Part shown: positions 9,421 to 18,765 of the stretch, one piece after another
Position numbering within the stretch: the first letter of the stretch is position 1
Layout of the letters: the number at the start of each line of letters is the position of its first letter
Source of the DNA: Streptomyces seoulensis
Lineage (GTDB): Bacteria; Actinomycetota; Actinomycetes; Streptomycetales; Streptomycetaceae
Direction: 5' to 3'
DNA length: 64,000 nucleotides
NCBI RefSeq assembly: GCF_004328625.1
Contig: NZ_CP032229.1
Span: forward strand, 5,890,001-5,954,000
Position numbers and translations under genes: made by a program
Notes under the pieces: generated by a model
What the model saw: only the letters and a program-made list of their open reading frames with translations
The model's database searches: none
What the model was told of the DNA's origin: nothing

Positions 9421-11072
9421 GCGTCCCCCACCGGGTCGGGAGTGTCGGTGTCGGTCAGTAGTCGGGCCAGCTCGCGCACGGTGGGCGCGGACAGGAAGTT
9501 CTCCAGGCCGATCCGGGCCGGATGACGGGCACGCAGCCTGGCCAGGACCAGGGCTGCCGACAGGGAGGTACCGCCCAGGGACCGGAAGGACCGGTCCCGT
9601 CCGATGTCCTCGCGGCCCAGCACCGCCGACCACACCGAGGCGATCTCGCGTTCGACGGGCCCGGCCGGCGGGTCGCCCGCCGGTCCGGGAAGGGGCGGGG
9701 CGGGCAGCCGGGCACGGTCGACCTTGCCGTGCGCGGTGAGCGGCAGCCGGTCCACGGTCTGGAACCGCGCGGGCATCAGATGGGCGGGGAGCCGAGTGGC
9801 GAGCCGGTCTCGCAGGCCCGCCGTGTCACCGGCGACGTAGGCCGCCAACTGGGTCTCTCCGGAAGCCTGTTCGGCGACCACGGCGCACTCGCGCACCCCG
9901 GCCACCCGGCCAAGCACCGACTCCACCTCGGCGGGGTCGGCCAGATGACCTCTGATCTTGATCTGGTCGTCGGCCCGCCCGAGGAACCGCAGGAGACCGT
10001 CGGGGTCCCGAGTCACCAGGTCGCCCGTGCGGTAGGCCGGCCCGGCCAGGCCCTCGACGGGGACGAAGGCACGCGCGGTGGCGTCCGGATCGTTGAGGTA
10101 CCCCAGACCCACACCCGGCCCCGTCAGCCACAGCTCGCCGTCGACGATCCGTGTCCCGAAGCCCGGCAGGGCGGTACCGATGGGCGGCTGGTCCGGCCAG
10201 GAGGCGGGCGGGCCGGTCAGGGTGTGCGCGACGGCCACATGCGTCTCCGACGGACCGTAGTGGTGGTGCAGCCGGCAGCCGGGCAGTTCCTCGAAGAACC
10301 GCCGCAGGCCGGGGGTGATCCGCAGGGCCTCGCCCGCCACGGCGACCTCCCGCAGAGCGCGGGGAAAGCTTCCCGTGTACGGCGCGAGAGCGGCGAGCCG
10401 GTCGAGTACGACGGGTGGAACGAACAGTCGCTCGATCCGGCGTTCGACGAGCAGTTCCGCCAGCCGCACCAGATCCCGGCGCTCCTCCTCGTCCGGCAGA
10501 CACAGCACCCCTCCGGAGCAGAGCGCCGTGAACATCTCCTGCACGAACACGTCGAAGCCCAGCGGAGCGAACTGCAGCGTGCGCAGCGGCAGGCGCGAGG
10601 TGCTCGCCAGGGTCCACTCGACCAGGCCGTCCACCGTCCGGTGCGGCATCCCCACGGCCTTGGGCCGTCCCGTCGAGCCGGAGGTGAACACCACGTAGGC
10701 CAGCCCCTCCCGTCCCATGGCCGGACCGGGGCCGGTGCGCAGGTCCAGCCCCGGTCCGACCACGAGACGGGCCCCGCTCTCGCGGTGGATCTGCCGGACC
10801 CGGGACGGCGGGTAGCCGGGGTCCACGACACAGAACGCGCCGCCCGCCCGCAGGACCGCCAGCACGGCGACGGGGAGTTCCCCGGTCCGTCCGGTGCCGA
10901 CGACCACCACCTCGCCGGACCGCAGCCCCGCGTCGGTCATGCGCGCGGCCAGCCGCCCCGACCGCTCCCACAGCTCGCCGCGGCTCGTCACCGAGCCCGC
11001 CGTCTCCACCGCGGGCGCCCCGGGGCAGTCCCGGGCCCCCTGCCCGACCAGCTCCAGAACGCGTGATCTCAC
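9417..11072 (-). CDS. NRPS loading protein, A-T
   Basis: A 551-residue adenylation plus carrier protein and first gene of the leftward operon. A-domain cores are present: [39 protein letters not shown] and AHGKVDR; the carrier motif is GGTSLS near the C-terminus. The pocket reads by eye DVQFAAHVA plus Lys, close to published proline codes (DVQxxAHVV). With no C domain in front, it is a plausible starter unit. GTG start at 11072 is preceded by GGAGGAG with proper spacing, which fixes the start. Seen: domains. Inferred: prolyl or proline-like loading. Confidence 0.92.
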   Translation of the reverse strand: MRSRVLELVGQGARDCPGAPAVETAGSVTSRGELWERSGRLAARMTDAGLRSGEVVVVGTGRTGELPVAVLAVLRAGGAFCVVDPGYPPSRVRQIHRESGARLVVGPGLDLRTGPGPAMGREGLAYVVFTSGSTGRPKAVGMPHRTVDGLVEWTLASTSRLPLRTLQFAPLGFDVFVQEMFTALCSGGVLCLPDEEERRDLVRLAELLVERRIERLFVPPVVLDRLAALAPYTGSFPRALREVAVAGEALRITPGLRRFFEELPGCRLHHHYGPSETHVAVAHTLTGPPASWPDQPPIGTALPGFGTRIVDGELWLTGPGVGLGYLNDPDATARAFVPVEGLAGPAYRTGDLVTRDPDGLLRFLGRADDQIKIRGHLADPAEVESVLGRVAGVRECAVVAEQASGETQLAAYVAGDTAGLRDRLATRLPAHLMPARFQTVDRLPLTAHGKVDRARLPAPPLPGPAGDPPAGPVEREIASVWSAVLGREDIGRDRSFRSLGGTSLSAALVLARLRARHPARIGLENFLSAPTVRELARLLTDTDTPDPVGDA

Positions 11073-11399
11073 CAGGCGTCTCCTCCACCGGGACAGGACA
11101 CTTCGGACCGCTCGCGAGGGCTCGGCGCTGCCGGAAGCCTCGGTGCGTCAGCAGTGCACCAGAGCGGTGTTCCGGGGCTCGGGCCACGAACGTTCCCAGG
11201 CCATCTCCGTCACCGTGCCGTCCGCGTTCCCGGCGGACCGGGACCGCCGTCCGGGACGGAATCCCGACGGCGGGCCGGCCGGTACGGCCCGCCCCTAGCG
11301 TGACGGGCGTCAGGACGACGCGGGCCGGCCGGTCCGGGCCTGCGGGTTCCGGGGCGGCGCGCGGCACGCGGCAGGCGGCCGAGAACGAGGTGGGACCGG
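11073..11399. promoter_or_regulatory. Divergent intergenic region between the two operons of region 1
   Basis: 327 bases without a gene separate the leftward A-T gene from the rightward asparagine-synthetase-like gene, so both operon promoters should lie here. I see a TAGCGT hexamer at 11296-11301 that could serve as a -10 box for the rightward operon, about 100 bases before its GTG, without a convincing -35, and GC-rich inverted repeats around 11225-11275. I see no recognisable activator box. The ribosome site GGAGGAG for the leftward gene is at its edge. Confidence 0.4.
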
Positions 11400-13217
11400 G
11401 TGGCGGGCATCGCGGGATGGACCGACGGACAGCGTGATCTGTCCGGCGAACACGCAGAGTTGGCCAGGATGGTGACCGGTCTGCGGGGGCGGGCCCGGGA
11501 CGGGGGCGCCGCCTGGACGGAGCGTCGCGCGGCACTCGTCCAGAGCACCGACCCCGCCTGGCGCGGGCCCACCGGTCCGGCCACCGTCGAGCAGGACGGC
11601 CGCACCGTCGTCGTCGCCGTGTGCGACGGGCACCTGCGCGACGCCGCCGGCCTGTGGGACGCGCTCGGCGGCCGCCGCGACCACGGTCCGCGCCGGCCCT
11701 CCGACTCCGAGGTCATCGCCCGCGCCTACCTGCGCTGGGGGAGCGGACTGGCCGAACGGCTCGAAGGACTCTGCGCGTTCGCCGTCTGGGACGCCCGCTC
11801 GGGCGACCTCCTGCTCGGCCGCGACCGGATGGGCGTACGGCCCCTGAGCTGGACCCGCACCGGCGACGGCGTGGTCTTCGCCTCCGACGTCGCCACCCTC
11901 ACCGCCCACTCACGGGTCACGCCCGAGGCCGACGCCGACGCCCTGTGCGCGCTGCTCACCCTGATGCGCGAGGACGGCCGCGGCGCGCTGCGCGGCGTCC
12001 ACGATGTACCCCCGGCCACCGTGCTGCGCTTCGCCCCGGACGGCACGGTCCGCACCCACACGTACTGGACGCTGGAAGCCCACGAACACGTCCTGGACGC
12101 CGACGCCACGGCGAAGGAGGCCGACCGGCTGCTGCGGGCCTCGGTGTCCGCCGACATCGCGGGCCAGGACACGGCCGTCCTCCTGTCCGGCGGACTCGAC
12201 TCCAGCGTGCTCGCCGGACTGGTCGCCACCGGCACCCGGCGCCGGCCCGTCACCGCCACCGTGTCCTTCGCCCACACGACCTCCCGCATCCCCGACCGCC
12301 CCTTCATCGAGGACGTCGTCCGCTTCTGGGACTGCGACCACGAGGACGTGGTGGTCGGCACCGACGAGGTCCGCGACCCGGCGACGCTCGCCGAGGTGCT
12401 CGCCGCCAAGGACTACCCCACCCCCTGGGGGGACAAGAACGTCACCCCGTACCTGCTGAGCAGGTCCCTCTCCACGCACGCCCAGGTGGCGCTCTCCGGC
12501 GAGGCGGCCGACACCATGTTCGGCGGTCTCTACGGGGACCTCGACGGCATCCCCGAACCGACGACCTTCCCGTGGCTGGAACAGGCCCGGCGCTTCGGGG
12601 TCACCCACGGCATCGGCACCGGACTGTTCGACCCCGCCCTGCTGCGCGCGATCGACGTCGACGGATACCTGGAGCGCGTCTTCCGCACCGCGCTCGACCG
12701 GGTTCCGGTGCTCCCGGACGACTCGCCGGGCCGTCGGGCCGTACGGCAGATCGACCATCTGACCGTCACCCGGCTGCTGGAACAGACGATGCTGCACACC
12801 GAACGCCTCGCCGCCGCGGCCGGCGTGCAGATGCGGTTCCCTTTCGCCGACCACGCGCTCTACTCGTTCATGTACAACGTCCCGGTCGCCATGAAGTTCA
12901 GCGGCGGACGCACCAAGAGCATCCTGCGCGACCTGGCCCGCGGCCTGGTTCCGCCCTCCGTGCTGGAGCGCAAGAAGTCCACCTTCCCCGCCCTCTACGA
13001 CGACCGGTACAAGGCCGACGTCACCGCCCGTCTGCGCGCCCTGCTCGACGACTCCTCGGCGCCCGTGCACGCCGTCACCGACCTCGCGGCCGCCACCCGG
13101 GTCGCGGAGGACCCCCGGCTGCTCGACCGGGGCGGCTGGCTGGGCCGGGCGGACGTGGAGATGCTCCTCCAGCTCGACGCCTGGCTGCGCCGCCACCAGG
13201 TGCGTCTGCGGCTCTGA
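11400..13217 (+). CDS. Asparagine synthetase B-like / beta-lactam-synthetase-like amide ligase, glutaminase Cys missing
   Basis: A 605-residue protein with the two-domain architecture of glutamine-dependent asparagine synthetase: an N-terminal Ntn-type region and a C-terminal ATP-pyrophosphatase domain with SGGLDSS near residues 262-269. Family members begin MCGIAGW and use Cys2 as the glutaminase nucleophile; here the start reads (GTG)-Ala-Gly-Ile-Ala-Gly-Trp, so Cys2 is Ala. Beta-lactam synthetase and CarA have also lost this Cys and use the adenylating domain to close an amide intramolecularly. The enzyme therefore probably activates a carboxylate as AMP ester and couples an amine other than ammonia from glutamine. 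Start chosen on homology and GAGGTGG upstream. A 16-base palindrome follows the stop at 13219-13234. Confidence 0.85.
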   Translation: MAGIAGWTDGQRDLSGEHAELARMVTGLRGRARDGGAAWTERRAALVQSTDPAWRGPTGPATVEQDGRTVVVAVCDGHLRDAAGLWDALGGRRDHGPRRPSDSEVIARAYLRWGSGLAERLEGLCAFAVWDARSGDLLLGRDRMGVRPLSWTRTGDGVVFASDVATLTAHSRVTPEADADALCALLTLMREDGRGALRGVHDVPPATVLRFAPDGTVRTHTYWTLEAHEHVLDADATAKEADRLLRASVSADIAGQDTAVLLSGGLDSSVLAGLVATGTRRRPVTATVSFAHTTSRIPDRPFIEDVVRFWDCDHEDVVVGTDEVRDPATLAEVLAAKDYPTPWGDKNVTPYLLSRSLSTHAQVALSGEAADTMFGGLYGDLDGIPEPTTFPWLEQARRFGVTHGIGTGLFDPALLRAIDVDGYLERVFRTALDRVPVLPDDSPGRRAVRQIDHLTVTRLLEQTMLHTERLAAAAGVQMRFPFADHALYSFMYNVPVAMKFSGGRTKSILRDLARGLVPPSVLERKKSTFPALYDDRYKADVTARLRALLDDSSAPVHAVTDLAAATRVAEDPRLLDRGGWLGRADVEMLLQLDAWLRRHQVRLRL

Positions 13218-13218
13218 A

Positions 13219-13234
13219 CCGGCGGGCCCGCCGG
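13219..13234. other. GC-rich perfect palindrome after the synthetase gene
   Basis: CCGGCGGGCCCGCCGG is a perfect 16-base palindrome two bases after the stop codon. It could form a stem in the transcript and attenuate or process the mRNA between the synthetase and the following C-T gene, but there is no U tract and the next gene starts only 77 bases later, so full termination is unlikely. Confidence 0.3.
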
Positions 13235-13310
13235 CAACCGGGGGTGCCCGCGAGGACGGTGCCCCCTCGACGAAACCACCACACGCGAACACCCTGGGAG
13301 ACGAGCTTCG

Positions 13311-14894
13311 ATGAACACCACCCGGCACAGCGTGCCCCTCTCCGTGGGGCAGGAGGCCATGAACGTGGCCTGGCGGCTCGAACCGCGGAAGTGGACCAAC
13401 ATCATCCCCGTCCCGCTCGCGGTCGAAGGCGAGCTGGACCTCGGCCGGCTGCGCGCCGCGGCCGACGTCCTGGGCACCACGTTCCCCCAGCTGCGGGGCC
13501 GGGTGACCGGAAGCCCCGGCGCCCACCGCCTCGACTGGGGCGACGCCCCGCCGATCCCCGTCACCGAGAGCACGACGGACCTCGGCCGCGACGAAGCGGT
13601 ACGCGCGGCCTGGCAGGTGCCCTTCGACCTGCGCACCGGCCCCCTGGCCCGCCTCCAGGTCGTCACCGGCCCCGGCTGGCGGGTCCTGCTGCTGACGCTG
13701 CATCACATCGTCGGCGACGGCGCGTCCGTGCTGCTCCTGCTGGAGGCGCTGCGCCAGGCGTACGCCGGTGAGCCCGTGACCGTGCCCGACGACCCCGGCG
13801 TCCTGGAGGCACACGCCCTGCGCACGGTCCGGCTGGCGGAGGGCGAGGAGGGCGAACGCCGCCGCGCGTACTGGGCCGCCGAACTCGACGCCGGGATGGC
13901 CCCCCTCACCCTCCCCGCGACCCCCGCGGAACCGCCGCGCTACACCATGGTGAGCGACCTGCTGCCCGACGACCTGGTCGCGGGGCTGCGGCACCGCGCC
14001 GAGACCTCCGGCGTCTCCTACGTCACCGCCCTGATGGCGGGCTACTACGCCCTGCTGCGCCGGCACAGCGGCTCCTCGGACATCCTGTCCTTCCTGCCCC
14101 ACCACGGCCGGACCGACCCGGAGACGCGCCAGCAGGTGGGCTACTTCGTCAACCTGCTGCCGATACGCGCCCGGATGAGCCCGGCGGACACCTACACCGA
14201 CGTCATGCGGCAACTGCGCGGGCGGGTCAAGAACGCCCTCGCGCACGGCGAACTCCCGCAGCCGACGATCATGCGCAGTGCCGGACTGGTGGGCCCGCAG
14301 GCCCGCGAGCTGACCCACCGCGGCATCTTCCAGTACTGGCACGCGGGCCTCCGTGACGGCCTGGACGTGATGGACCTCCCGCTGACCGCGCCGGGAGCCC
14401 GTGCGAGGCTCAGCCTGCTGGACATCGAGAGCACCGCCGGGTTCACCCTGGCCGTCATGGTCCGTCAGGACAGCGCCGGCACCCATGTGCTGTGGAAGGA
14501 CCCCGCCGGAGCCCTGGGCGAACCCCTGCTCAAGACGCTCGCCGCCGACTACCACGAGGTGCTCTGGACGATCGCCGACGACCCCGGCAGCCCGCTCGCC
14601 GAGATCGTCGCCGCGCCGGGCGCCGGGACCGCGTCCGCCACCGTGGGAACGGCCGTCGGCCGCACCGACGCCGACGCCCTCGCCACCATGACCGAGCTGT
14701 GGCAGGACATCCTGGGCATCGACGGCATCGGACCCGAGGACAGCTTCTTCGAGCTGGGCGGCCATTCCCTCCTCGCCGAGAGCCTGATCATCGACGTCTC
14801 GCGCCGGTTCGGGCGCGAGGTGGAGCTGAGCGTGCTGTTCAGCCGGCCGCGACTGGGCGAGTTCACCGAACACGTCGTGGGACCGAAGGAGTGA
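13311..14894 (+). CDS. NRPS C-T didomain protein
   Basis: A 527-residue condensation plus carrier protein. The C domain begins at PLSVGQEAM and has an intact HHIVGDG motif near residue 131; the carrier motif is LGGHSLLAES near 482. There is no adenylation domain, so its carrier must be loaded in trans or receive a chain by transfer, and it could provide the acceptor that the PKS protein lacks. ATG with GGGAG about eleven bases upstream. It lies 93 bases after the synthetase gene and overlaps the exporter gene by four bases. Confidence 0.92.
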   Translation: MNTTRHSVPLSVGQEAMNVAWRLEPRKWTNIIPVPLAVEGELDLGRLRAAADVLGTTFPQLRGRVTGSPGAHRLDWGDAPPIPVTESTTDLGRDEAVRAAWQVPFDLRTGPLARLQVVTGPGWRVLLLTLHHIVGDGASVLLLLEALRQAYAGEPVTVPDDPGVLEAHALRTVRLAEGEEGERRRAYWAAELDAGMAPLTLPATPAEPPRYTMVSDLLPDDLVAGLRHRAETSGVSYVTALMAGYYALLRRHSGSSDILSFLPHHGRTDPETRQQVGYFVNLLPIRARMSPADTYTDVMRQLRGRVKNALAHGELPQPTIMRSAGLVGPQARELTHRGIFQYWHAGLRDGLDVMDLPLTAPGARARLSLLDIESTAGFTLAVMVRQDSAGTHVLWKDPAGALGEPLLKTLAADYHEVLWTIADDPGSPLAEIVAAPGAGTASATVGTAVGRTDADALATMTELWQDILGIDGIGPEDSFFELGGHSLLAESLIIDVSRRFGREVELSVLFSRPRLGEFTEHVVGPKE

Positions 14895-16204
14895 ACGATC
14901 CCGGCACCGCCCGCGCCGGGGTGTGGACCCGCCCGGTGCTGCGGGCCGTGCTCGCCGCCGAGGGCGTGTCGATGCTCGGCAGCTCACTGACCGTGGTCGC
15001 CGTGCCGTGGCTGATGCTCACCACGACCGGATCGGCCCGTGACATGGGCCTGGTGATGGCCGCCCAGCTGGCGGGGACCACCGTGGTCGGCGTCCTGGGC
15101 GCCTCCTGGGCGGGCCGCGCGGGACCCCGCCGCGTGATGCTCCTCGGTGACGCCTGCCGGGGGACACTGATCGCGCTCGTACCGGTGCTGATCTCGGCGG
15201 GGGCCCTGGCCGTGCCCCTGACCGCCACCGCGATGTTCGTCTTCGGCGCGATCATGGCGCCCTACGCCGCCGCACAGCAGGCGATGCTCCCGGACGTCGT
15301 CGGCGAGGACGAGACGCTTCTGAGCCGGGCCACCGCCGCCCTCCAGGGCGCCATGCGGCTGAGCATGACGCTGGGACCGCCCCTGGCGGGGCTGCTCGTC
15401 GGGCTGCTCGGCCCCGTCCCCGTGATCCTCGCGGACGCCGCCAGCTTCGCCCTGTCCCTGCTCGTACTGCGCCGCTTCCTGCCGCGCACCACCCCTGCCG
15501 CGCCCAGACCCTCGCGCCTGGGCGCGGCAGGGGTACGCGCGCTGTTCGCCGAGCCGCTGACGGCCACCTGGTCCCTGGCTCTGGTCTGCTCCGAGTTCGC
15601 CTGGCAGGGACTGTTCGCGGCCCTGCCGGTCGTCGCGCTGGAGTTCGGCGACCGGGGGCCCACGGTCGCCGGGGTGCTGTCCGGGGCGTTCGGTGCCGCC
15701 GCGCTGACCGGGACCCTGCTCGTCGGACCGCTGCTGCGACGCCTGCCGGCACCGGTCCTGGCGACCGGCGGACGGGTGCTGCTGGCCCTCTGCTTCCTCG
15801 GCCTGCTCCTGCCGCTCGGCCTCGCCGCCGTGCTCGGCTGCCTCGTGCTCGCCGGGCTCCTCAACGGCGTCTCCAGCGCGCCCGTGGCTGCGGTGCGCGC
15901 GCTGCGGCTGCCCGCCGCCGTGCGCGCGGAGGCGCTCACCGTGGGCACCGCCGTCGCCCTGGCCGGAGGCACCTGCGGACTGCTCGTCAGCAGTACGACG
16001 ATCCAGCCGGGCGGTGCGCGCACGGTGTTCGCCGTACTCGCCGTGGCCCAGGTCACGGCCGCCGTTCTGCACGTGGCCGGCCTCGTCGCGCTGCGCCGCA
16101 CCACCGGCGCCGCTCCCCGGCGCCCGCCCGACGCGCCGCCGCCCTCTTCTTCCCGCGAGGCCGACCGGCCCGCGGGCCACCCGGTTCCCGAGGAGTTCCG
16201 TTGA
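14891..16204 (+). CDS. MFS-type exporter
   Basis: A 437-residue integral membrane protein with about 12 hydrophobic segments and MFS-like loops (SWAGRAGPRRVML between helices 2 and 3). GTG start overlaps the previous stop (GTGA). Position inside the biosynthetic operon suggests export of, or self-protection from, the product. A charged, Pro-rich tail follows the last helix. Confidence 0.85.
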   Translation: MNDPGTARAGVWTRPVLRAVLAAEGVSMLGSSLTVVAVPWLMLTTTGSARDMGLVMAAQLAGTTVVGVLGASWAGRAGPRRVMLLGDACRGTLIALVPVLISAGALAVPLTATAMFVFGAIMAPYAAAQQAMLPDVVGEDETLLSRATAALQGAMRLSMTLGPPLAGLLVGLLGPVPVILADAASFALSLLVLRRFLPRTTPAAPRPSRLGAAGVRALFAEPLTATWSLALVCSEFAWQGLFAALPVVALEFGDRGPTVAGVLSGAFGAAALTGTLLVGPLLRRLPAPVLATGGRVLLALCFLGLLLPLGLAAVLGCLVLAGLLNGVSSAPVAAVRALRLPAAVRAEALTVGTAVALAGGTCGLLVSSTTIQPGGARTVFAVLAVAQVTAAVLHVAGLVALRRTTGAAPRRPPDAPPPSSSREADRPAGHPVPEEFR

Positions 16205-17493
16205 CCACCCAGACCGGCGCGGCGCCGGACGGCCTCTGGCGCGGCGTCCCGCACCGCATGAGCATCGGCCTGCGCCACCAGCTCCGCGACGACGGCTCCC
16301 TGCCGTCGGAGAACCTGACCTGCTTCCTCTTCGCGTTCCCCGGCGTCCGCGTCGACGTTCCCCGGCTGGAGCGCGCGCTCGCGCGTGCGGTGACCGCCAA
16401 CCCCGCGCTCAGCCACCACTACCGCGTCGACCCCGACCACGGCCCGCAGTACCGGGAAGCGGAGTGGCGGCCGAGGATCGACGTCGTCCAGCCGCCCGGC
16501 CGGGGCTGGGAGAGCACCCGTACGGCGGCCCGCCGTATCGCGGACGCCGAGCTGGACAACCCCTTCGACCTGCGCGACGGACGCCTGCTGCGGGTGACCG
16601 CCGTACGCCGTCCGGACGGGGACGGCACCGTCCTGGTCGTCACGATCGACCACACCGTCTGCGACGGGATCTCCTACGCCCAGTTCCTCGACGACCTGTC
16701 CGCCGCCTACCGGGACGAGGACACGGCGGCACCGGACCGCCCTCGCGCCTCCCTGGCACGGGTCGCCGCCGCGGAACGCCGCGCCCTGGCCGGCGCCGCC
16801 CGCGAGGAACTCTGCGACGCGTGGCGCGGCAGACTGCCCGACGGCATCCCCGAACTGGTCCTCGCCCGGCCCACCCCCTGGACGGCGTGCACGGCGGAGG
16901 GCGACCAGGCCACGACCGTGCTGAGCGGTCCGGAGTACGAACGACACGTCCGTCACGCCGCCGAACTGTCGGTGTCCAGCTTCATGCTGGCCACCGCCAA
17001 GCTCCTGCACGCGATGCGTCCCAGCGTGCTGGGAGACGAACTCTCCTTCTTCTCCCCGCTGCCCGGACGCTTCGTCCCCGCCGCCCGGGGCGTCCTCGGC
17101 AACTTCGTCAGCGTCCTGCCGGTCACCGTGCCGGCCCCGCGCTCCGCCGACGTGGCGGCCACCGCCGAGGCGGTCCGCGAAGGCGTGCTGTGGACGCTGC
17201 GCCACCAGGGCGTCCCCTTCGACGTGATCCGGGACGCGGTCGGCAACGGCGACGCCGGGAACGGGGAGTTCTCCTATCAGCGCCGGTCGGTCTTCATCTC
17301 GGGCAACCCCGTGATGCGCCTCGAACTGGACGGCTTTCAGGGCCAGATGAGCGTGCCGACCCTGTCCGACGCCATGTTCGACATCAGCCTGTGGATCGCG
17401 GACACCGGCACCGAGCTGCGCGCCAGCAGTGTGTTCCGCACGTCCCTCCTCGACCGTTCCCTCGTCGAGACCTGGCTGAGCGCCCTGCACTGA
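16201..17493 (+). CDS. Free-standing condensation-type protein with variant DHxxxDG motif
   Basis: A 430-residue single C-domain protein. The catalytic motif reads DHTVCDG (residues about 150-156): the second His, thought to be the catalytic one, is kept while the first is Asp. Other C-domain landmarks are present (NPFDLRDGRLLRV, VLGNFVSVLPV). Such stand-alone C homologues act in amide or ester formation with soluble substrates or in chain release. TTG start overlaps the exporter stop (TTGA), with GAGGAG upstream. Confidence 0.85.
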   Translation: MTTQTGAAPDGLWRGVPHRMSIGLRHQLRDDGSLPSENLTCFLFAFPGVRVDVPRLERALARAVTANPALSHHYRVDPDHGPQYREAEWRPRIDVVQPPGRGWESTRTAARRIADAELDNPFDLRDGRLLRVTAVRRPDGDGTVLVVTIDHTVCDGISYAQFLDDLSAAYRDEDTAAPDRPRASLARVAAAERRALAGAAREELCDAWRGRLPDGIPELVLARPTPWTACTAEGDQATTVLSGPEYERHVRHAAELSVSSFMLATAKLLHAMRPSVLGDELSFFSPLPGRFVPAARGVLGNFVSVLPVTVPAPRSADVAATAEAVREGVLWTLRHQGVPFDVIRDAVGNGDAGNGEFSYQRRSVFISGNPVMRLELDGFQGQMSVPTLSDAMFDISLWIADTGTELRASSVFRTSLLDRSLVETWLSALH

Positions 17494-17697
17494 TCCGCCC
17501 CGCGCCGTTCCCACCGCATTCCCTCCGCCTCCCCGCCGCCGGCGGGAGCCGCGGAACGAACGGCAACGCAACCGGAATCACCGGGTGCCAGGCTGCGACA
17601 AGCCGAGCGGCCGACCGAGCGACGACGAACCGCACGGTGACCGATGGTCGCACCCCCCGGACCCGTCCCCTGACGGCGCACAAACGGAGGTCCACTC

Positions 17698-18714
17698 ATG
17701 TCGAAAGTCGAACCACACCCGTCGCCGGGACAACTCACCGACGGCCTCCCGCGATTCCTGCGGATCCTCGACGACCCGCTCTACGCGTCCCTCGTCGACC
17801 TCCAGGACCTGGTGAACTACGAGACCGCCGCGTTCTGGCGGGGTCGGCAGGTCAAGGCGCTCCACCTCCCCGTCACCACCTCCTCCATCTCCTCGCCCAT
17901 GGGCCTGGGCAGCGACTCGCTGCCGGTCCAGGTCGACCTCTTCGGAGTCCCCACCTACCTCGCCGACTCCATGCAGTTCCTGCTGGAGTACGGCTGCCGC
18001 ATCGCCGACCAGGGCTGCTACTACCTCATGCCGAGCTTCCGCGGCGAGGAGACCGACGCCACCCACCTCAGCCAGTTCTTCCACAGCGAGGCCGAGATCC
18101 CCGGCGGCCTCGACGACGTGATCGCGGTGGCCGACGCCTACCTGCGTCACCTCACCGAAGCGGTCCTGCGGGAGATGGAGGCACCCGTCGCCCGGATCGC
18201 CGGCGGCGTCGGCCACCTCACCGACTTCCTCGCCAAGCCGACGCCCCGGATCACCTTCGACGAGGCCGTCGCCGCACTGGACGGCGACCCGGAGTACTTC
18301 GAGTTCCACGACCAGTGGCGCACCATCACCCGGGCCGGTGAGCGCCGGCTCATGGAACTGCACGGCTCCGCGGTGTGGCTGACCCACTTCGACCACCTCT
18401 CGGTCCCCTTCTACCAGGCCACCGACGCCACCGGCACCAAGGCGCTCAACGCCGACCTGCTCATCGGCCCCGGCGAGGTCGTGGGCTGCGGCGAACGGCA
18501 CACCGACGCGGCCCACGCCCTCGGCGCGCTCGCCGCGCACGGCGTCCCGTCCGACGACTACGACTGGTACCTGCGCATGAAGCAGGAGAAGCCCCTGCAC
18601 ACCAGCGGGTTCGGCATGGGCGTCGAGCGCTTCTTCATGTGGGTGCTGCGCCACCCCGACGTGCGCGACCTGCAACTCCTGGAGCGCGCCAACGGCCTGG
18701 CCGCCACCCCCTGA
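17698..18714 (+). CDS. Class II tRNA-synthetase-like protein (AsnRS/AspRS catalytic core only)
   Basis: A 338-residue protein matching the class IIb aminoacyl-tRNA synthetase catalytic core: motif 2 region FRGEETDATHLSQFFHSEAE (about 114-133) and motif 3 GFGMGVERFFMWVLRH (about 300-315) with its conserved Arg. The N-terminal OB-fold anticodon domain of true AsnRS/AspRS is absent. Such truncated paralogues, like the archaeal AsnRS-related asparagine synthetase, activate Asp or Asn as the adenylate without charging tRNA. In this cluster it may make an amide, or an aminoacyl adenylate for transfer. ATG with strong GGAGGT eight bases upstream, after a 204-base gap that may carry an internal promoter. 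Confidence 0.85.
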   Translation: MSKVEPHPSPGQLTDGLPRFLRILDDPLYASLVDLQDLVNYETAAFWRGRQVKALHLPVTTSSISSPMGLGSDSLPVQVDLFGVPTYLADSMQFLLEYGCRIADQGCYYLMPSFRGEETDATHLSQFFHSEAEIPGGLDDVIAVADAYLRHLTEAVLREMEAPVARIAGGVGHLTDFLAKPTPRITFDEAVAALDGDPEYFEFHDQWRTITRAGERRLMELHGSAVWLTHFDHLSVPFYQATDATGTKALNADLLIGPGEVVGCGERHTDAAHALGALAAHGVPSDDYDWYLRMKQEKPLHTSGFGMGVERFFMWVLRHPDVRDLQLLERANGLAATP

Positions 18715-18765
18715 TCCTTTCGTCCCTCACCCGCCATCACACCGTCTTCCGACAAGGAGCACCCC

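Noticed and set aside
17494..17697. T-box riboswitch or attenuator before the AsnRS-like gene
   Set aside because: Looked for a T-box motif, specifier stem or terminator; only a short GC-rich palindrome near 17531 and a strong ribosome site are present.
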